Position numbers and translations under genes: made by a program. From contig JAGXFR010000041.1 of assembly GCA_024637155.1 (NCBI GenBank), positions 1 through 64,000 on the forward strand: a stretch of DNA of 64,000 nucleotides, in the 5' to 3' direction. The DNA is from Burkholderiaceae bacterium. GTDB lineage: Bacteria; Pseudomonadota; Gammaproteobacteria; Burkholderiales; Burkholderiaceae_E. This document shows, one piece after another, positions 13,045-21,798 of this stretch. The notes beneath the pieces were generated by a model. It ran no database searches. It was not told where the DNA came from and worked only from the letters and a program-made list of their open reading frames with translations. Position 1 is the first letter of the stretch. Each line of letters begins with the position of its first letter.

Positions 13045-13553
13045 GGCGTGCTGTGCTCAGGTACCCGCGTTCGCCGCTCGTTACCCGCTCGGCGCGGCCA
13101 CCTGAGCACATCACGCTTTGAAGCCTCTCGGCACTCGATTCAGCAAGTCGGCAAGCACAGCCCTCTCGCGTGTTGCCGCCGCACGAACCACCCGACTGCA
13201 ACACGCAGGTCTCACGCCGGCACTGGCGTGGCGCACCGCGCTCCCGCGCGCCCGATCGGCCCGTTATCCGATCGGGCACGCGTCCGCCAGCGGCGCGCTG
13301 GGTAACGCGGCGGCGTGCATGGTTGAGTGAGCGGGTCGTCCGTGAGGGCCGCGTTGATGCCTCATGGGTCTTGCTTGCAGACCCATGCGCCGCGAGACGC
13401 TTCGCCGTCACGGACGAGGCGTGGAGCGCGGATCGTGACGCGACAACGCAGCGATCTGCTAGCGAGCCGAAACGCTATCCAGCGCGGTGTGGTCAGGCGT
13501 CCGCGCCGAGCGGGTATCGAGCCGCGAACGCGGGCGCCTGACCGCGGCGCGCC
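13045..13553. repeat. Structured dispersed repeat, copy A
   Basis: Non-coding element between rho and an ABC ATPase gene (convergent). It is homologous to 60317-60867 in the same orientation. Identical blocks include 13141-13165, 13230-13247, 13251-13276, 13280-13303, 13388-13418, 13432-13454, 13479-13504 and 13530-13553. Inverted repeats: H1, TGTGCTCAGGT at 13052-13062 with its complement at 13100-13110 (11 bp perfect, 17 bp with one mismatch when extended outward); an internal 9-bp stem GCGTGTTGC (around 13167-13206); H2, CCCGATCGG at 13251-13259 with 13268-13276; H3, CATGGGTCT at 13363-13371 with 13379-13387; an outer 14-base pairing around H3 (13337-13350 with 13404-13417, one mismatch); H4, GGTCAGGCGTCCGC at 13491-13504 with 13530-13543 (one G-U). 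Weak homology reaches back to ~13023. The gap 12991-13612 holds no gene I can support. Confidence 0.85.
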
Positions 13554-13583
13554 TCGCGAAGACTGCGGCGCGCCCCACGAAGC

Positions 13584-13610
13584 AGCGGAACGCGCAGAAG
13601 CGGAACGCGC
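13584..13610. repeat. Short direct repeat at the end of repeat copy A
   Basis: AGCGGAACGCGC occurs at 13584-13595 and again at 13599-13610, just before the stop codon of the ABC ATPase gene. GCGGCGCGCC is also duplicated nearby (13544-13553 and 13565-13574). Confidence 0.7.
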
Positions 13611-13612
13611 CA

Positions 13613-14374
13613 TCAATCCACCCGCACCTGCACCCCGTAGATCGCCGAGAGCGCCGAGGACGTGACGATCTCGCGCGGCGCGCCGAGCCGCGCACCGCCC
13701 TTGCCGTCGAGCAGCAGCACCTGATCGGCGTGCTCGCGCGCGTGGCGCGGATCGTGGCTCGAGAAAACGATCCCGAAACCTTGCGCGCGCATCGTGTCGA
13801 TGCGCGCAAGCAGGCGCTCCTCGTGCCCGTAGTCGAGCCCCGCGTCGGGCTCGTCGAGCATCAGGGTGCGCGCCCCCTGCGCCAGCGCGCGCGCGATGGC
13901 AACCAGCCGCTGCTCGCCACCACTGAGACTCTCGACGCGTCGCGCGCGCAGCGCGTCCATCCCCACCGCCGCGAGCGCGGTGGCGACCGCCCGCCAGTCC
14001 TCATCCGTCGGGGTGGCGAACATGCGCAGCGGCGCAATGCGCCCAAGCAGCACCCACTCGTCGACCCGAAAGTGCGACACCGTGGAGAGCAGTTGCGGAA
14101 CGTAGCCGACCCGCGCGGCGATCTCGCGGCGCGTCAGCGTGGCGAGCGCATGTCCGTCGAGGCGCACCTCACCGGCCGGTGCCGCGGTCAGTCCGAGGAG
14201 CGTGCGCAGCAAGGTGGTCTTGCCGGAACCGTTGGGGCCGAGCAGGGCCAGCGCGCTGCCCGGCGTCACGCGAAAGGAGAGTTCGACACCCAGCGGCAGA
14301 CGGCCCGGTATGCCGAAGCTCAGCGCGCGCACCGCAAGTCCGGCCTCGCGCGGCAGCGCTGCGGGCGCGCTCAT
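13613..14374 (-). CDS. FecE-type ABC transporter ATP-binding protein
   Basis: 253 residues. Walker A GPNGSGKTT (~45-53), Q loop in YVPQL, signature LSGGEQ, Walker B TLMLDEPDAGLD and the switch His (SSHD) are all present, so it should be active. The family (FecE/BtuD/FhuC) powers uptake of ferric siderophores, heme or cobalamin. ATG 14374 overlaps the permease stop as ATGA. It forms a two-gene unit with the permease. No substrate-binding protein or TonB receptor is near, so the substrate is unknown. Confidence 0.9.
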   Translation of the reverse strand: MSAPAALPREAGLAVRALSFGIPGRLPLGVELSFRVTPGSALALLGPNGSGKTTLLRTLLGLTAAPAGEVRLDGHALATLTRREIAARVGYVPQLLSTVSHFRVDEWVLLGRIAPLRMFATPTDEDWRAVATALAAVGMDALRARRVESLSGGEQRLVAIARALAQGARTLMLDEPDAGLDYGHEERLLARIDTMRAQGFGIVFSSHDPRHAREHADQVLLLDGKGGARLGAPREIVTSSALSAIYGVQVRVD

Positions 14375-15345
14375 GCGCCCGGTCCCCGGGGACGCGACGC
14401 GAGCAGCCACACCAGGGCGGGAACGCCAAAGAGCGCGCTGCTCACGCCGGGCGGCAGATCGATGGGAAAGGCGACGCGGCCGATGGTGTCCACGGTGAGC
14501 AGGAAGATTGCGCCGGCGAGCGCCGAGAGCGGCAGCAGGCGCGAGAATTCGGCGCCGGTGATGCGCCGGGCCGCGTGCGGCACCAGCAGTCCCACCCAGC
14601 CGACGACGCCGGCCAGCGCCACGGCCGCCGACGCGGCCAGCGCGGCACCGGCCAGCGCGACCCAGCGCAGCCGCACGGGGTCCGCGCCCAGCGCACGCAC
14701 TTCCTCATCGGGCAATGCGAGCAGATTGATGCGCCAGCGCGCCAGCCACAGCGCCGCGACCCCGAGCGCGATGGCCACGGCGGCGGCGAGCAGTTCGCCC
14801 GTCCCGCCCGCCGCGAGGCTGCCCAGCAGCCAGTAGGTGATCGCCGGCAGCTGGCGTGCGGGGTCCGCCAGGAAGCTGACCAGCGAGAGCGCCGCCGAGG
14901 CGAGAGCTGCGATGCCGATTCCGGACAGCACCAGCGCGAGCGTCGCGTCACCGATACGGATCCAACGCGCGAGCGCCCAGACCGCGCCCGATGCCGCCAG
15001 CGCCCCCGCGAACGCGCTCGCCTGCAGTCCGGCCTGTCCGAGTCCCACGACGATGGCCAGCGCCGCGCCGCACGCCGCGCCAGCGGACACGCCGAGGATA
15101 TCGGGGGCAGCAAGCGGGTTGCGAAAGGCCACCTGGAGCGTCGCGCCGGAGGCCGCCAGCGCGGCGCCGACGAGAATCGCCGCCAGAATCCGGGGGGCGC
15201 GAATCGCCGCCAGCGTGGCGAACGGAAGGTCGGTGGCACTCGCGGGTCCGATCACCAGCGCGATCGCCGCGATGACCGAGAGCACGGCGAGCGCGACGAC
15301 GGCGCCCGAGGCGCCGCGCTCCAAGCCGAGCGCCCGACCGATCAC
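14371..15345 (-). CDS. FecCD-type ABC transporter permease
   Basis: 324 residues with about nine or ten hydrophobic helices. The family motifs are clear: LRAPRILAAILVGAALAASGATLQ-like segment (here IRAPRILAAILVGA), NPLAAPDILGVSAGA, and the C-terminal GVVGWVGLLVPHAARRITG with the coupling-helix sequence. GTG 15345 is chosen because it lies 2 nt after the stop of the upstream metallopeptidase gene and directly precedes the first membrane helix; a longer frame through that gene is not conserved. It imports a metal chelate or corrinoid, which one is not shown. Confidence 0.88.
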   Translation of the reverse strand: MIGRALGLERGASGAVVALAVLSVIAAIALVIGPASATDLPFATLAAIRAPRILAAILVGAALAASGATLQVAFRNPLAAPDILGVSAGAACGAALAIVVGLGQAGLQASAFAGALAASGAVWALARWIRIGDATLALVLSGIGIAALASAALSLVSFLADPARQLPAITYWLLGSLAAGGTGELLAAAVAIALGVAALWLARWRINLLALPDEEVRALGADPVRLRWVALAGAALAASAAVALAGVVGWVGLLVPHAARRITGAEFSRLLPLSALAGAIFLLTVDTIGRVAFPIDLPPGVSSALFGVPALVWLLASRPRGPGA

Positions 15346-15347
15346 GA

Positions 15348-16223
15348 CTACCCGGCGCCGAAGGTGTTGCACTGCCCGGGGCTGCCGGACTCGAAGCCGC
15401 GCTTGAACCACCCGACGCGCTGCGCGCTCGTGCCATGCGTGAAGCTCTCGGGCACGGCCTGACCGCGCGACTTGCGCTGCAGCGTGTCGTCGCCGATCTG
15501 CGAGGCTGCATTCAGCCCGGCCTCGATGTCGCCCGGCTCCAGGCGCCAGCCCTGCCCGGACTGCGAACGTTTCGCCCAGACCCCGGACAGACAATCGGCC
15601 TGCAGTTCGACGCGCACGCTCGTGGCGTTGGTCTGCGCGGCGGACTCGTGCCGGCGCGCCGCCGCGACCTGGTCGCTGACGCCGAGCAGGGTCTGCACGT
15701 GATGGCCGACCTCGTGCGCGATCACATAGGCCTGCGCGAATTGGCCGGGCGCCCCGAGGCGGCTGTTCAGGGTCTCGAAGAAGCCGAGGTCCAGATAGAC
15801 GATGCGATCCGCCGGGCAGTAGAACGGGCCCATCGCCGCGTCACCCTGGCCGCAGCCGGTCGGGTAGCTGCCCCGGAACAGCCTGAGCTTGGGCGCCTCG
15901 TAGGTCTTGCCCGCTTCGCGAAACGCCTCGGTCCAGACCACTTCGGTGCTGCGCAACACCTGGGAGACGAAGCGGGCTTGCGCGTCGCCCGCCGGTGGCG
16001 GCGCTCCCGGGGCCGACGAGGAGGGGGCCATGGGGCCGTCGCCGCTGAGCAGTCCGAGCACCGTCAGCGGGTTGATGCCCAAGAACCACCCCGCGACCAG
16101 CGCGATCGCCACCGTTCCCAGGCCAATGCGCCCGCCTCCGATCCGGAAACCGCCCCGAGCGCCGCCACTCGCGCCGCGCACGTCCTCGACGTTCGAGCTC
16201 TCGTCCTGGCCGTCCATCCGCAT
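15348..16223 (-). CDS. ypfJ: Neutral zinc metallopeptidase, YpfJ family
   Basis: 291 residues. The start MRMDGQDESSNVEDVRG is typical of the family. It is followed by a Gly-rich stretch and one membrane helix (~41-58), then a Pro/Ala/Ser linker and the peptidase domain with HEVGHH (zinc ligands and catalytic Glu), LQADCLSGVWA and the QRVGWFKRGFESG end. It is probably anchored in the inner membrane with the domain outside. ATG 16223 has a strong AGGAGGAG site 8 nt upstream. Substrate unknown. Confidence 0.9.
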   Translation of the reverse strand: MRMDGQDESSNVEDVRGASGGARGGFRIGGGRIGLGTVAIALVAGWFLGINPLTVLGLLSGDGPMAPSSSAPGAPPPAGDAQARFVSQVLRSTEVVWTEAFREAGKTYEAPKLRLFRGSYPTGCGQGDAAMGPFYCPADRIVYLDLGFFETLNSRLGAPGQFAQAYVIAHEVGHHVQTLLGVSDQVAAARRHESAAQTNATSVRVELQADCLSGVWAKRSQSGQGWRLEPGDIEAGLNAASQIGDDTLQRKSRGQAVPESFTHGTSAQRVGWFKRGFESGSPGQCNTFGAG

Positions 16224-16341
16224 GACTTGCTCCTCCTGGGTCCTCGGCGGCGTCTCGCAGTGCTCCCATTCGGAGCCCCGAACGGCTTGCCGCGGACGAT
16301 CATGCCACAGCGCTCGATCAGCGACCCGGCACGGCGCAAGC

Positions 16342-16371
16342 TTGCGGGGCACGCCACTTGGGATCTATAAT
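16342..16371 (+). promoter_or_regulatory. Sigma-70 promoter of rpmE2
   Basis: -35 TTGCGG (16342-16347), an 18-bp spacer and a perfect -10 TATAAT (16366-16371). The start would be near 16378, about 109 nt before the ATG. Confidence 0.75.
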
Positions 16372-16486
16372 GGCAGGCTATTTTCGAGCTACGGATTTCC
16401 ACCAGAAGCTCTGAATTCGCCCGAATCGCTGCGCCACGCGACAGCGAGCCGGGGTACCCCCCGGGCGGTCAGACAGGAGAGCAGCG

Positions 16487-16747
16487 ATGAAGGAAGGCAT
16501 TCACCCCCAGTACCGCGACGTCGTTTTCCAGGACATGTCGAGCGGCTTCAAGTTCATCACCCGTTCGACGGCGCCGACGCGCGAGAAGATCAAGATGGAA
16601 GACGGGAAGGAATACCCGCTGATCAAGCTCGACGTCAGCTCCGCGTCGCACCCCTTCTATACGGGCGCGCAGCAGCGGATCAACGAGGCGGGTCGGGTCG
16701 AGAAGTTCCGGCAGAAATTCGCCAGGACGGGGAGCAAGCCGTCCTGA
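16487..16747 (+). CDS. rpmE2: Ribosomal protein bL31, type B (zinc-free paralogue)
   Basis: 86 residues. It begins [16 protein letters not shown], the type B L31 signature, and has no CxxC pair, so it does not bind zinc. The ending SHPFYTGAQ...[10 protein letters not shown] is conserved. AGGAG precedes ATG 16487. In many bacteria the zinc-free form replaces the zinc form when zinc is scarce; no Zur box was recognised here, and it may simply be the only L31. Confidence 0.96.
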   Translation: MKEGIHPQYRDVVFQDMSSGFKFITRSTAPTREKIKMEDGKEYPLIKLDVSSASHPFYTGAQQRINEAGRVEKFRQKFARTGSKPS

Positions 16748-16814
16748 CGGGACCGCGGCGACCGGATTCCCGAACGATCGGCAGCCGCGGCGGCGGTACG
16801 ATTCGTGCAAGAGG

Positions 16815-16868
16815 GGCAGCTTCAGGCTGCCTTTCTGTTTTCAAAAGGCAGCCCGAGCTGCCTTTTTT
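16815..16868 (+). terminator. Two tandem Rho-independent terminators after rpmE2
   Basis: First hairpin GGCAGC-ttcag-GCTGCC (16815-16831) followed by TTTCTGTTTT. Second AAAAGGCAGC-ccga-GCTGCCTTTT (16843-16866) followed by TT. The second is near-symmetric and should work on both strands. Because both stems use the same GGCAGC/GCTGCC sequences, the right arm of the first can also pair with the left arm of the second. The next gene starts 17 nt later. Confidence 0.92.
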
Positions 16869-16884
16869 GTTGTAATAGCTCCTG

Positions 16885-18609
16885 ATGCGTTCCTTTCTGA
16901 TCACCGGCCCTCAGGCGGGCAAGCTGCCGCGCTGGGGCCTGCTGCTGCTGTGCGCGCTCTATGTCCTGCCGGGACTGTTCGGGCGGGACCCGTGGCGTGC
17001 GCAGGACGCCGCCGGCTTCGGCATCGCGCATACGATGGCGACCGGGACGGCGGCCGACTGGTTGATGCCCAACGTCGCGGGCGTGCCGATCGCCGAGGAA
17101 GGACCGCTGCCCTTCGCGATCGGTGCCGTGGGAATCCGCACCGCAATGCTGCTCTTCCCGGGCCGGGAGCATGTTGCGCACATCGCCACCGGACTGACGG
17201 CCGCGCTCGGCCTGGCCGCGCTGCTGGCGCTGCTCTGGTACGCGGTCTACGAACTCACGCGGCGACCCGGGCTGCAGCCGAGCGATCCTTTCGGAGCGGC
17301 CGCGACGCGCACCGATTTCGCGCGGGCGATTTCCGATACGGCACTGCTGGTTCTGATCGCGACGCTCGGGCTGGTGGCGCGCACCCACGAGACGACTGCC
17401 GAGGCCGCACAGGTGGTGTGGGTCGGCGCCTTTCTCTATGGCGTGGCCTCCGCCCTCGAGCGTCCGCGGCGCGGCGCGCTGATCGCGGGCGCCGCGGTCG
17501 CTGCGACCGCCGCGACTTCCGGGATCGTTCCGGCAGCGCTGCTGCTCGCCGCGTGGTCCGTGCTGCCGTGGCTCTCGCAGCCCTTCCGGCTGGTGGCCCG
17601 ACCCATGCTCGCCGTGGGACTGCCCGTCGCGCTGGCGGGCTCGCTCGCCTGGCCGACCCTGCTGTGGCTCGGCGATGCGCAGACGCGCGCCTTTCTCGAC
17701 GCGTGGCTCGCGTGGAACGCATCGGGCCAGGGGTGGCCGGACACACGGGGAATCGGCTACCTGCTGCGCACCGCCCCGTGGTACTTCTGGCCGGCCTGGC
17801 CGCTGGCGCTGTGGGCGGGCTGGCGCTGGCGCGGCCGGCTCGGCGAGCCGGCGGTCGCGCTGCCGCTGACGGTGGCGCTTTTCTTCCTCGCGGCGGTACC
17901 GTTTGCCCAGCGTCCCGGGGAAAACCTGCTGCTGCCGGCGATCCCGGCCGTCGCGATCCTCGCGGCGATCGGACTTCCGACGCTGCGGCGCAGCGTCGTC
18001 AACCTGATCGACTGGTTCGCGGTCAGCGCATTCACGGTGTTCTCCCTCGCGATCTGGGCGTACTGGCTGGCGCTGATCACCGGATTCCCGCCGCGGATGG
18101 CATTTCGTGCGTCGCAGATCGCACCCGGGCACATGCCCGAGGTGGTGTACATCGAACTGGCGCTCGCGCTGGCCGCGACCCTTGGCTGGCTCGCGCTCGT
18201 GCGCTGGCGCATCGCGCAGCATCCGCCGATGATCTGGCGCGCGGTGGTCCTGTCGGCGGGCGGCCTCGTGCTCTCGTGGTTCCTGGCGATGAGCTTGTGG
18301 CTGCCGATGTTCAACGAGCGCAACACCTACCGCGGCGTGGCCGGACAGCTCGCGCGCGCCGTGGTGCCGGGTCCGCAGTGCGTCGCCGCCGAAGGACTGG
18401 GACTCACCGAGCGCGCGAGCTTCGCCTATTTCGCGGCGCTGCACTTCGGCAGGGCCGGCGAACGCTGCGACTGGCGCCTCATTCAGGACGATGGGCCGGT
18501 CGCACGGGCGGACCCGAAACCCGAGCCCGGTTGGACGCTCGCCTGGGAGGGCAAGCGGCGAGCGAATCTCGACGAGCGATTCAGGCTGTATCGGCGGGGT
18601 GCGCGTTGA
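16885..18609 (+). CDS. GT-C family membrane glycosyltransferase (ArnT/Pmt-like)
   Basis: 574 residues with roughly a dozen hydrophobic segments. The first loop after helix 1 holds [14 protein letters not shown], where acidic residues near the first extracytoplasmic loop are typical of polyprenyl-phosphate-dependent GT-C enzymes. The C-terminal ~100 residues form a soluble domain. It probably moves a sugar from a lipid carrier onto an envelope acceptor, but donor and acceptor are unknown. The start codon has only a weak ribosome site. It overlaps orn tail to tail by 29 nt. Confidence 0.8.
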   Translation: MRSFLITGPQAGKLPRWGLLLLCALYVLPGLFGRDPWRAQDAAGFGIAHTMATGTAADWLMPNVAGVPIAEEGPLPFAIGAVGIRTAMLLFPGREHVAHIATGLTAALGLAALLALLWYAVYELTRRPGLQPSDPFGAAATRTDFARAISDTALLVLIATLGLVARTHETTAEAAQVVWVGAFLYGVASALERPRRGALIAGAAVAATAATSGIVPAALLLAAWSVLPWLSQPFRLVARPMLAVGLPVALAGSLAWPTLLWLGDAQTRAFLDAWLAWNASGQGWPDTRGIGYLLRTAPWYFWPAWPLALWAGWRWRGRLGEPAVALPLTVALFFLAAVPFAQRPGENLLLPAIPAVAILAAIGLPTLRRSVVNLIDWFAVSAFTVFSLAIWAYWLALITGFPPRMAFRASQIAPGHMPEVVYIELALALAATLGWLALVRWRIAQHPPMIWRAVVLSAGGLVLSWFLAMSLWLPMFNERNTYRGVAGQLARAVVPGPQCVAAEGLGLTERASFAYFAALHFGRAGERCDWRLIQDDGPVARADPKPEPGWTLAWEGKRRANLDERFRLYRRGAR

Positions 18610-19207
18610 GCAGCACCGCATCCGGCAGGATGTCGACACGCAGAAAGTGCTCGCGGTAGTAGCGCAACTCGTCGATCGACTCGTGGATGTCGGCCAGGGC
18701 CGTGTGCGCGCTGCGCTTCTCGAATCCGCGCGCGATTGCCGGCTGCCAGCGCTTGCACAGCTCCTTCAGCGTGCTGACGTCGAGGTTGCGGTAGTGGAAG
18801 AACGCCTCGAGCATGGGCATGTGGCGCGCCATGAAACGACGATCCTGACAGATCGAGTTCCCGCACATCGGCGACGCGCCCGGCGGCACCCATCGTTCCA
18901 GAAAGGCCAGCATCGCGCGCTCGGCCTGGGCCTCGGTCCAGGTGGATTCGCGCACCTTCTGGGTCAGTCCGGAACGGCCGTGCGTGGAGGTGTTCCAGGC
19001 ATCCATTGCGTCGAGCACCGCGTCGCTCTGGTGCACCACGATCGCGTCGCTCTCGATCACGATGTTCAGCTGGCTGTCGGTGATGACCGCGGCGAGCTCG
19101 ATGATGAGGTCCTGGTCAGGACGCAGGCCGGTCATCTCCATGTCGATCCACACCAGGCGGGTCGGCTCGGGTAGGGGTTCTGATCGCAATTCGAGGGGCT
19201 GTGACAT
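18581..19207 (-). CDS. orn: Oligoribonuclease
   Basis: 208 residues. It is the essential 3'-5' exonuclease for 2-5 nt RNA and for pGpG, the breakdown product of c-di-GMP. DEDD-type motifs are present: WIDMEMTGL (D and E), [17 protein letters not shown] and the H/D pair in HTALADI. ATG 19207 has GGAG 8 nt upstream; the open frame continues into the next gene but is not conserved there. An N-terminal extension of about 16 residues precedes the usual start. Confidence 0.96.
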   Translation of the reverse strand: MSQPLELRSEPLPEPTRLVWIDMEMTGLRPDQDLIIELAAVITDSQLNIVIESDAIVVHQSDAVLDAMDAWNTSTHGRSGLTQKVRESTWTEAQAERAMLAFLERWVPPGASPMCGNSICQDRRFMARHMPMLEAFFHYRNLDVSTLKELCKRWQPAIARGFEKRSAHTALADIHESIDELRYYREHFLRVDILPDAVLLNAHPADTA

Positions 19208-19243
19208 AATTTTCTCCGGCGCCCATTTTCGCACACCTCCCCG

Positions 19244-20515
19244 TTGACCCCGACCACGCTCCTCGTCCTGTTTCTTGCGGCTCTCGCCGCCACCACCGTT
19301 CTCCAGCTCTGGCTGGCGCGTCGGCAGATGCACCACGTCGTCGCGCACCGCGACCGCGTCCCGCCGGCTTTCCAGGAGCGCATCAGCGTGCAGGCCCACA
19401 CGCGCGCCGCGGACTACACGGTCGCGCGGACGCGGCTGGGTATCGTCGAAACCCTCGTCGGCGTGGTGGTGTTGCTGGGCTTCACGCTGCTCGGCGGGCT
19501 GCAGGTGCTCGACGCCGCACTGGGAGACCTCTTCGCCGCGGCGCCACTGGCGGGACAGGTGGCGTTCGTCGCCGCGGTGATCGCGATCGGCGCGCTCGTC
19601 GACCTGCCCTTCTCGTGGTACCGGCAGTTCCATATCGAGAGCCGCTTCGGCTTCAACCGCATGACCCCCGCCATGTTCTTCGCGGACATGGCGAAAGGGG
19701 CCGCGCTCGGCGCGCTGCTGGGACTGCCGCTCGTCGCCGCGGTGCTCTGGCTGATGGCCCGCGCGGGCGGCCAGTGGTGGCTCTGGGCGTGGGCCGTCTG
19801 GGTGAGCTTCAACCTCGTCGTGCTCGTGCTCTATCCCCGTTTCATCGCGCCGATCTTCAACAAGTTCGAGCCGCTGCCGCCGGGCCCGGTGCGCGAGCGT
19901 GTCGAAGCGCTGCTCACGCGCTGCGGCTTCGCGGCGAACGGACTGTTCGTGATGGACGGCAGCCGGCGCTCGAGCCACGGCAACGCCTATTTCACGGGAT
20001 TGGGCCGCAGCAAGCGGATCGTGTTCTTCGACACCTTGCTCGCGCGCCTGGAGGCCGGCGAAATCGAGGCGGTCCTCGCGCACGAACTCGGGCATTTCCA
20101 TCACCATCACGTGCTGCGTCGCATCGTCACGAGCTTTGCGCTCACCCTCGCGGCCCTGTGGGCGCTCGCGTGGCTGGCGCAGCAGGACTGGTTCTACGCC
20201 GGTCTGGGCGTCACGCCTGGCCCGCTGGGCTCCGAGGCCCTCGCGCTCGTGCTCTTCTTTCTCGTGCTCCCCGTGTTCATGTTCCCGCTGCAGCCGCTGT
20301 GGAGTCAGCTCTCGCGCCGCGACGAGTACCAGGCAGACCGTTTCGCGGTGCGCCAGACCGAGGCGCAGGATCTCACGCACGCGCTGGTCAAGCTCTACGA
20401 GGACAACGCCTCGACGCTCACACCCGACCCGCTGCACTCCGCTTTCTACGACTCCCACCCGCCCGCGGCCGTGCGCATCGCGCGGCTCGAGCAATTCGCC
20501 GCCGACTCGCCCTGA
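19244..20515 (+). CDS. M48 family (Ste24-type) membrane metalloprotease
   Basis: 423 residues with six to seven membrane helices. The zinc motif HELGH (in [13 protein letters not shown]) and the third ligand region [13 protein letters not shown] mark the M48A group. [24 protein letters not shown] is typical of CAAX-protease-like members. The start is TTG, chosen because the family N-terminus (a hydrophobic helix then [13 protein letters not shown]) begins there; no Shine-Dalgarno sequence is evident. It diverges from orn with 36 nt between them. Likely role: quality control of inner-membrane proteins. Confidence 0.9.
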   Translation: MTPTTLLVLFLAALAATTVLQLWLARRQMHHVVAHRDRVPPAFQERISVQAHTRAADYTVARTRLGIVETLVGVVVLLGFTLLGGLQVLDAALGDLFAAAPLAGQVAFVAAVIAIGALVDLPFSWYRQFHIESRFGFNRMTPAMFFADMAKGAALGALLGLPLVAAVLWLMARAGGQWWLWAWAVWVSFNLVVLVLYPRFIAPIFNKFEPLPPGPVRERVEALLTRCGFAANGLFVMDGSRRSSHGNAYFTGLGRSKRIVFFDTLLARLEAGEIEAVLAHELGHFHHHHVLRRIVTSFALTLAALWALAWLAQQDWFYAGLGVTPGPLGSEALALVLFFLVLPVFMFPLQPLWSQLSRRDEYQADRFAVRQTEAQDLTHALVKLYEDNASTLTPDPLHSAFYDSHPPAAVRIARLEQFAADSP

Positions 20516-20549
20516 GCGGCGCCGCAAGCACTTCTGACCGGAGGCCGGC

Positions 20550-20903
20550 ATGAAACCAGCCCTGACCCGCCAACAACTGCGCGCCCGCAAGGTACGCGAG
20601 GGTGACGCAAGCCGCGCCTATTCCGCGAGCGAGGTCCACGCACAGCTCGCCGAGTTCTCCGGATGGCAGCTCAGCGCCGGAGCCATCGAGCGGACCTATG
20701 CGTTCAGCGACTTCCACGACGTGATGGCCTTCGTCAACGCGCTCGCCTGGATGATCCATGGCGAGGACCATCACCCGGACCTCGCGCTGGGCTACAACCG
20801 CTGCACCGTGCGCTGGCATACCCACTCGGTGGCCGGCATCTCCGAGAAGGACTTCGTCTGCGCGGCGCGCAGCGACGCGATCTTCGGGCGCGACGGTGGC
20901 TGA
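20550..20903 (+). CDS. phhB: 4a-hydroxytetrahydrobiopterin dehydratase (pterin carbinolamine dehydratase)
   Basis: 117 residues. It has the family motifs F-x-D-F-x-D-V-M-A-F, [20 protein letters not shown] and [12 protein letters not shown]; the His pair and the WHTHS His are the catalytic set. It regenerates the pterin cofactor used by phenylalanine hydroxylase and also occurs without that enzyme, which is not in this window. GGAGG precedes ATG 20550. The end overlaps rsgA by 8 nt. Confidence 0.93.
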   Translation: MKPALTRQQLRARKVREGDASRAYSASEVHAQLAEFSGWQLSAGAIERTYAFSDFHDVMAFVNALAWMIHGEDHHPDLALGYNRCTVRWHTHSVAGISEKDFVCAARSDAIFGRDGG

Positions 20904-21789
20904 GCACGCGCGCATCGTTGCGAGTTTCGGTCGCCTGTTCTACGTACGTCCGCTCGTGGGCAAAGGCGCGGACCGGGTCGCGGTGACCCGCGGCAAGCGC
21001 ACCGACTTCTGCGTGGGCGACGAAGTGCGCATCGTGGCCATCGGCGAGGACCAGGCGGTGATCGAATCCGCGTTGCCGCGACGCACCGAGCTGATTCGCA
21101 GCGACGCCTATCGCGTCAAGCGGCTCGCCGCCAACGTCGATCAGGCCGGCATCGTGATCGCCGGGGAGCCGCCCTTTTCCGAGGAACTGCTGCTGCGCGT
21201 GCTGCTGAGCTGCGAAACGGCGGGAATCCCCGCGCTGATCATCGCCAATAAGGCCGACCTCACCCCGATCTGGGCGGCGCTCGAAGCGCGCCTCGAAGTC
21301 TACCGCGGCCTGAGTTACCCGGTGGTTGCGATCTCCGCCAAGGCCCGTCCCGACGAGACGCGCGCGACGCTGGCCGAGCACCTTGCCGGGCGCTGCACGA
21401 TCCTGCTCGGCGAGTCGGGCATGGGCAAGTCGACGCTGGTGAACACGCTCGTGCCCAGCGCAGCGCTGGCCACGCAGGCGATCTCGGAGGCACTGGCGGC
21501 GGGGAAGCACACGACGACATTCAGCAAGTGGTTCGACCTGTCCGACGAGATCGCGCCCGGCGGTGCGATCGTCGACTCACCGGGGTTCCAGACCTTCGGT
21601 CTCGCGCACCTCTCTGATTCGCAGCGGGTGCATGGGATGCGCGAGTACGGCGCCCTGCTCGGCGGCTGCCGCTTCCACAACTGCACCCACGTCGAGGAAC
21701 CCGGCTGCGCGCTGCGCGTCGCGCTCGAGCGCGGCGAAGTCGACCGAATCCGCTACCGTCTGTTCACGCGCCTGTTGGGGCGCAGCTGA
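20896..21789 (+). CDS. rsgA: Small-ribosomal-subunit biogenesis GTPase RsgA
   Basis: 297 residues. Domain order: N-terminal OB fold, then a circularly permuted GTPase with NKAD (G4) first, GESGMGKST (G1, the usual G-V-G replaced by G-M-G) and DSPG (G3) later, then a zinc knuckle (CRFHNCTHVEEPGC). It releases RbfA from immature 30S subunits. GTG 20896 overlaps phhB, so the two are translationally linked. Its frame is open upstream but without conservation. Confidence 0.95.
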   Translation: MAEHARIVASFGRLFYVRPLVGKGADRVAVTRGKRTDFCVGDEVRIVAIGEDQAVIESALPRRTELIRSDAYRVKRLAANVDQAGIVIAGEPPFSEELLLRVLLSCETAGIPALIIANKADLTPIWAALEARLEVYRGLSYPVVAISAKARPDETRATLAEHLAGRCTILLGESGMGKSTLVNTLVPSAALATQAISEALAAGKHTTTFSKWFDLSDEIAPGGAIVDSPGFQTFGLAHLSDSQRVHGMREYGALLGGCRFHNCTHVEEPGCALRVALERGEVDRIRYRLFTRLLGRS

Positions 21790-21798
21790 GCGCGTCGG

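Noticed and set aside
13048-13305. 85-codon frame in repeat copy A that aligns without gaps to a frame in copy B (60263-60577) and ends at the same stop
   Set aside because: Changes are not concentrated at third positions (6/13/10), a second frame is equally conserved, and the product is low-complexity. The similarity is better explained by DNA-level homology.
12920-13411. 163-codon minus-strand frame through the rho 3' end and repeat copy A
   Set aside because: It runs into rho antisense and has no counterpart of the same length in copy B, where indels break the frame.
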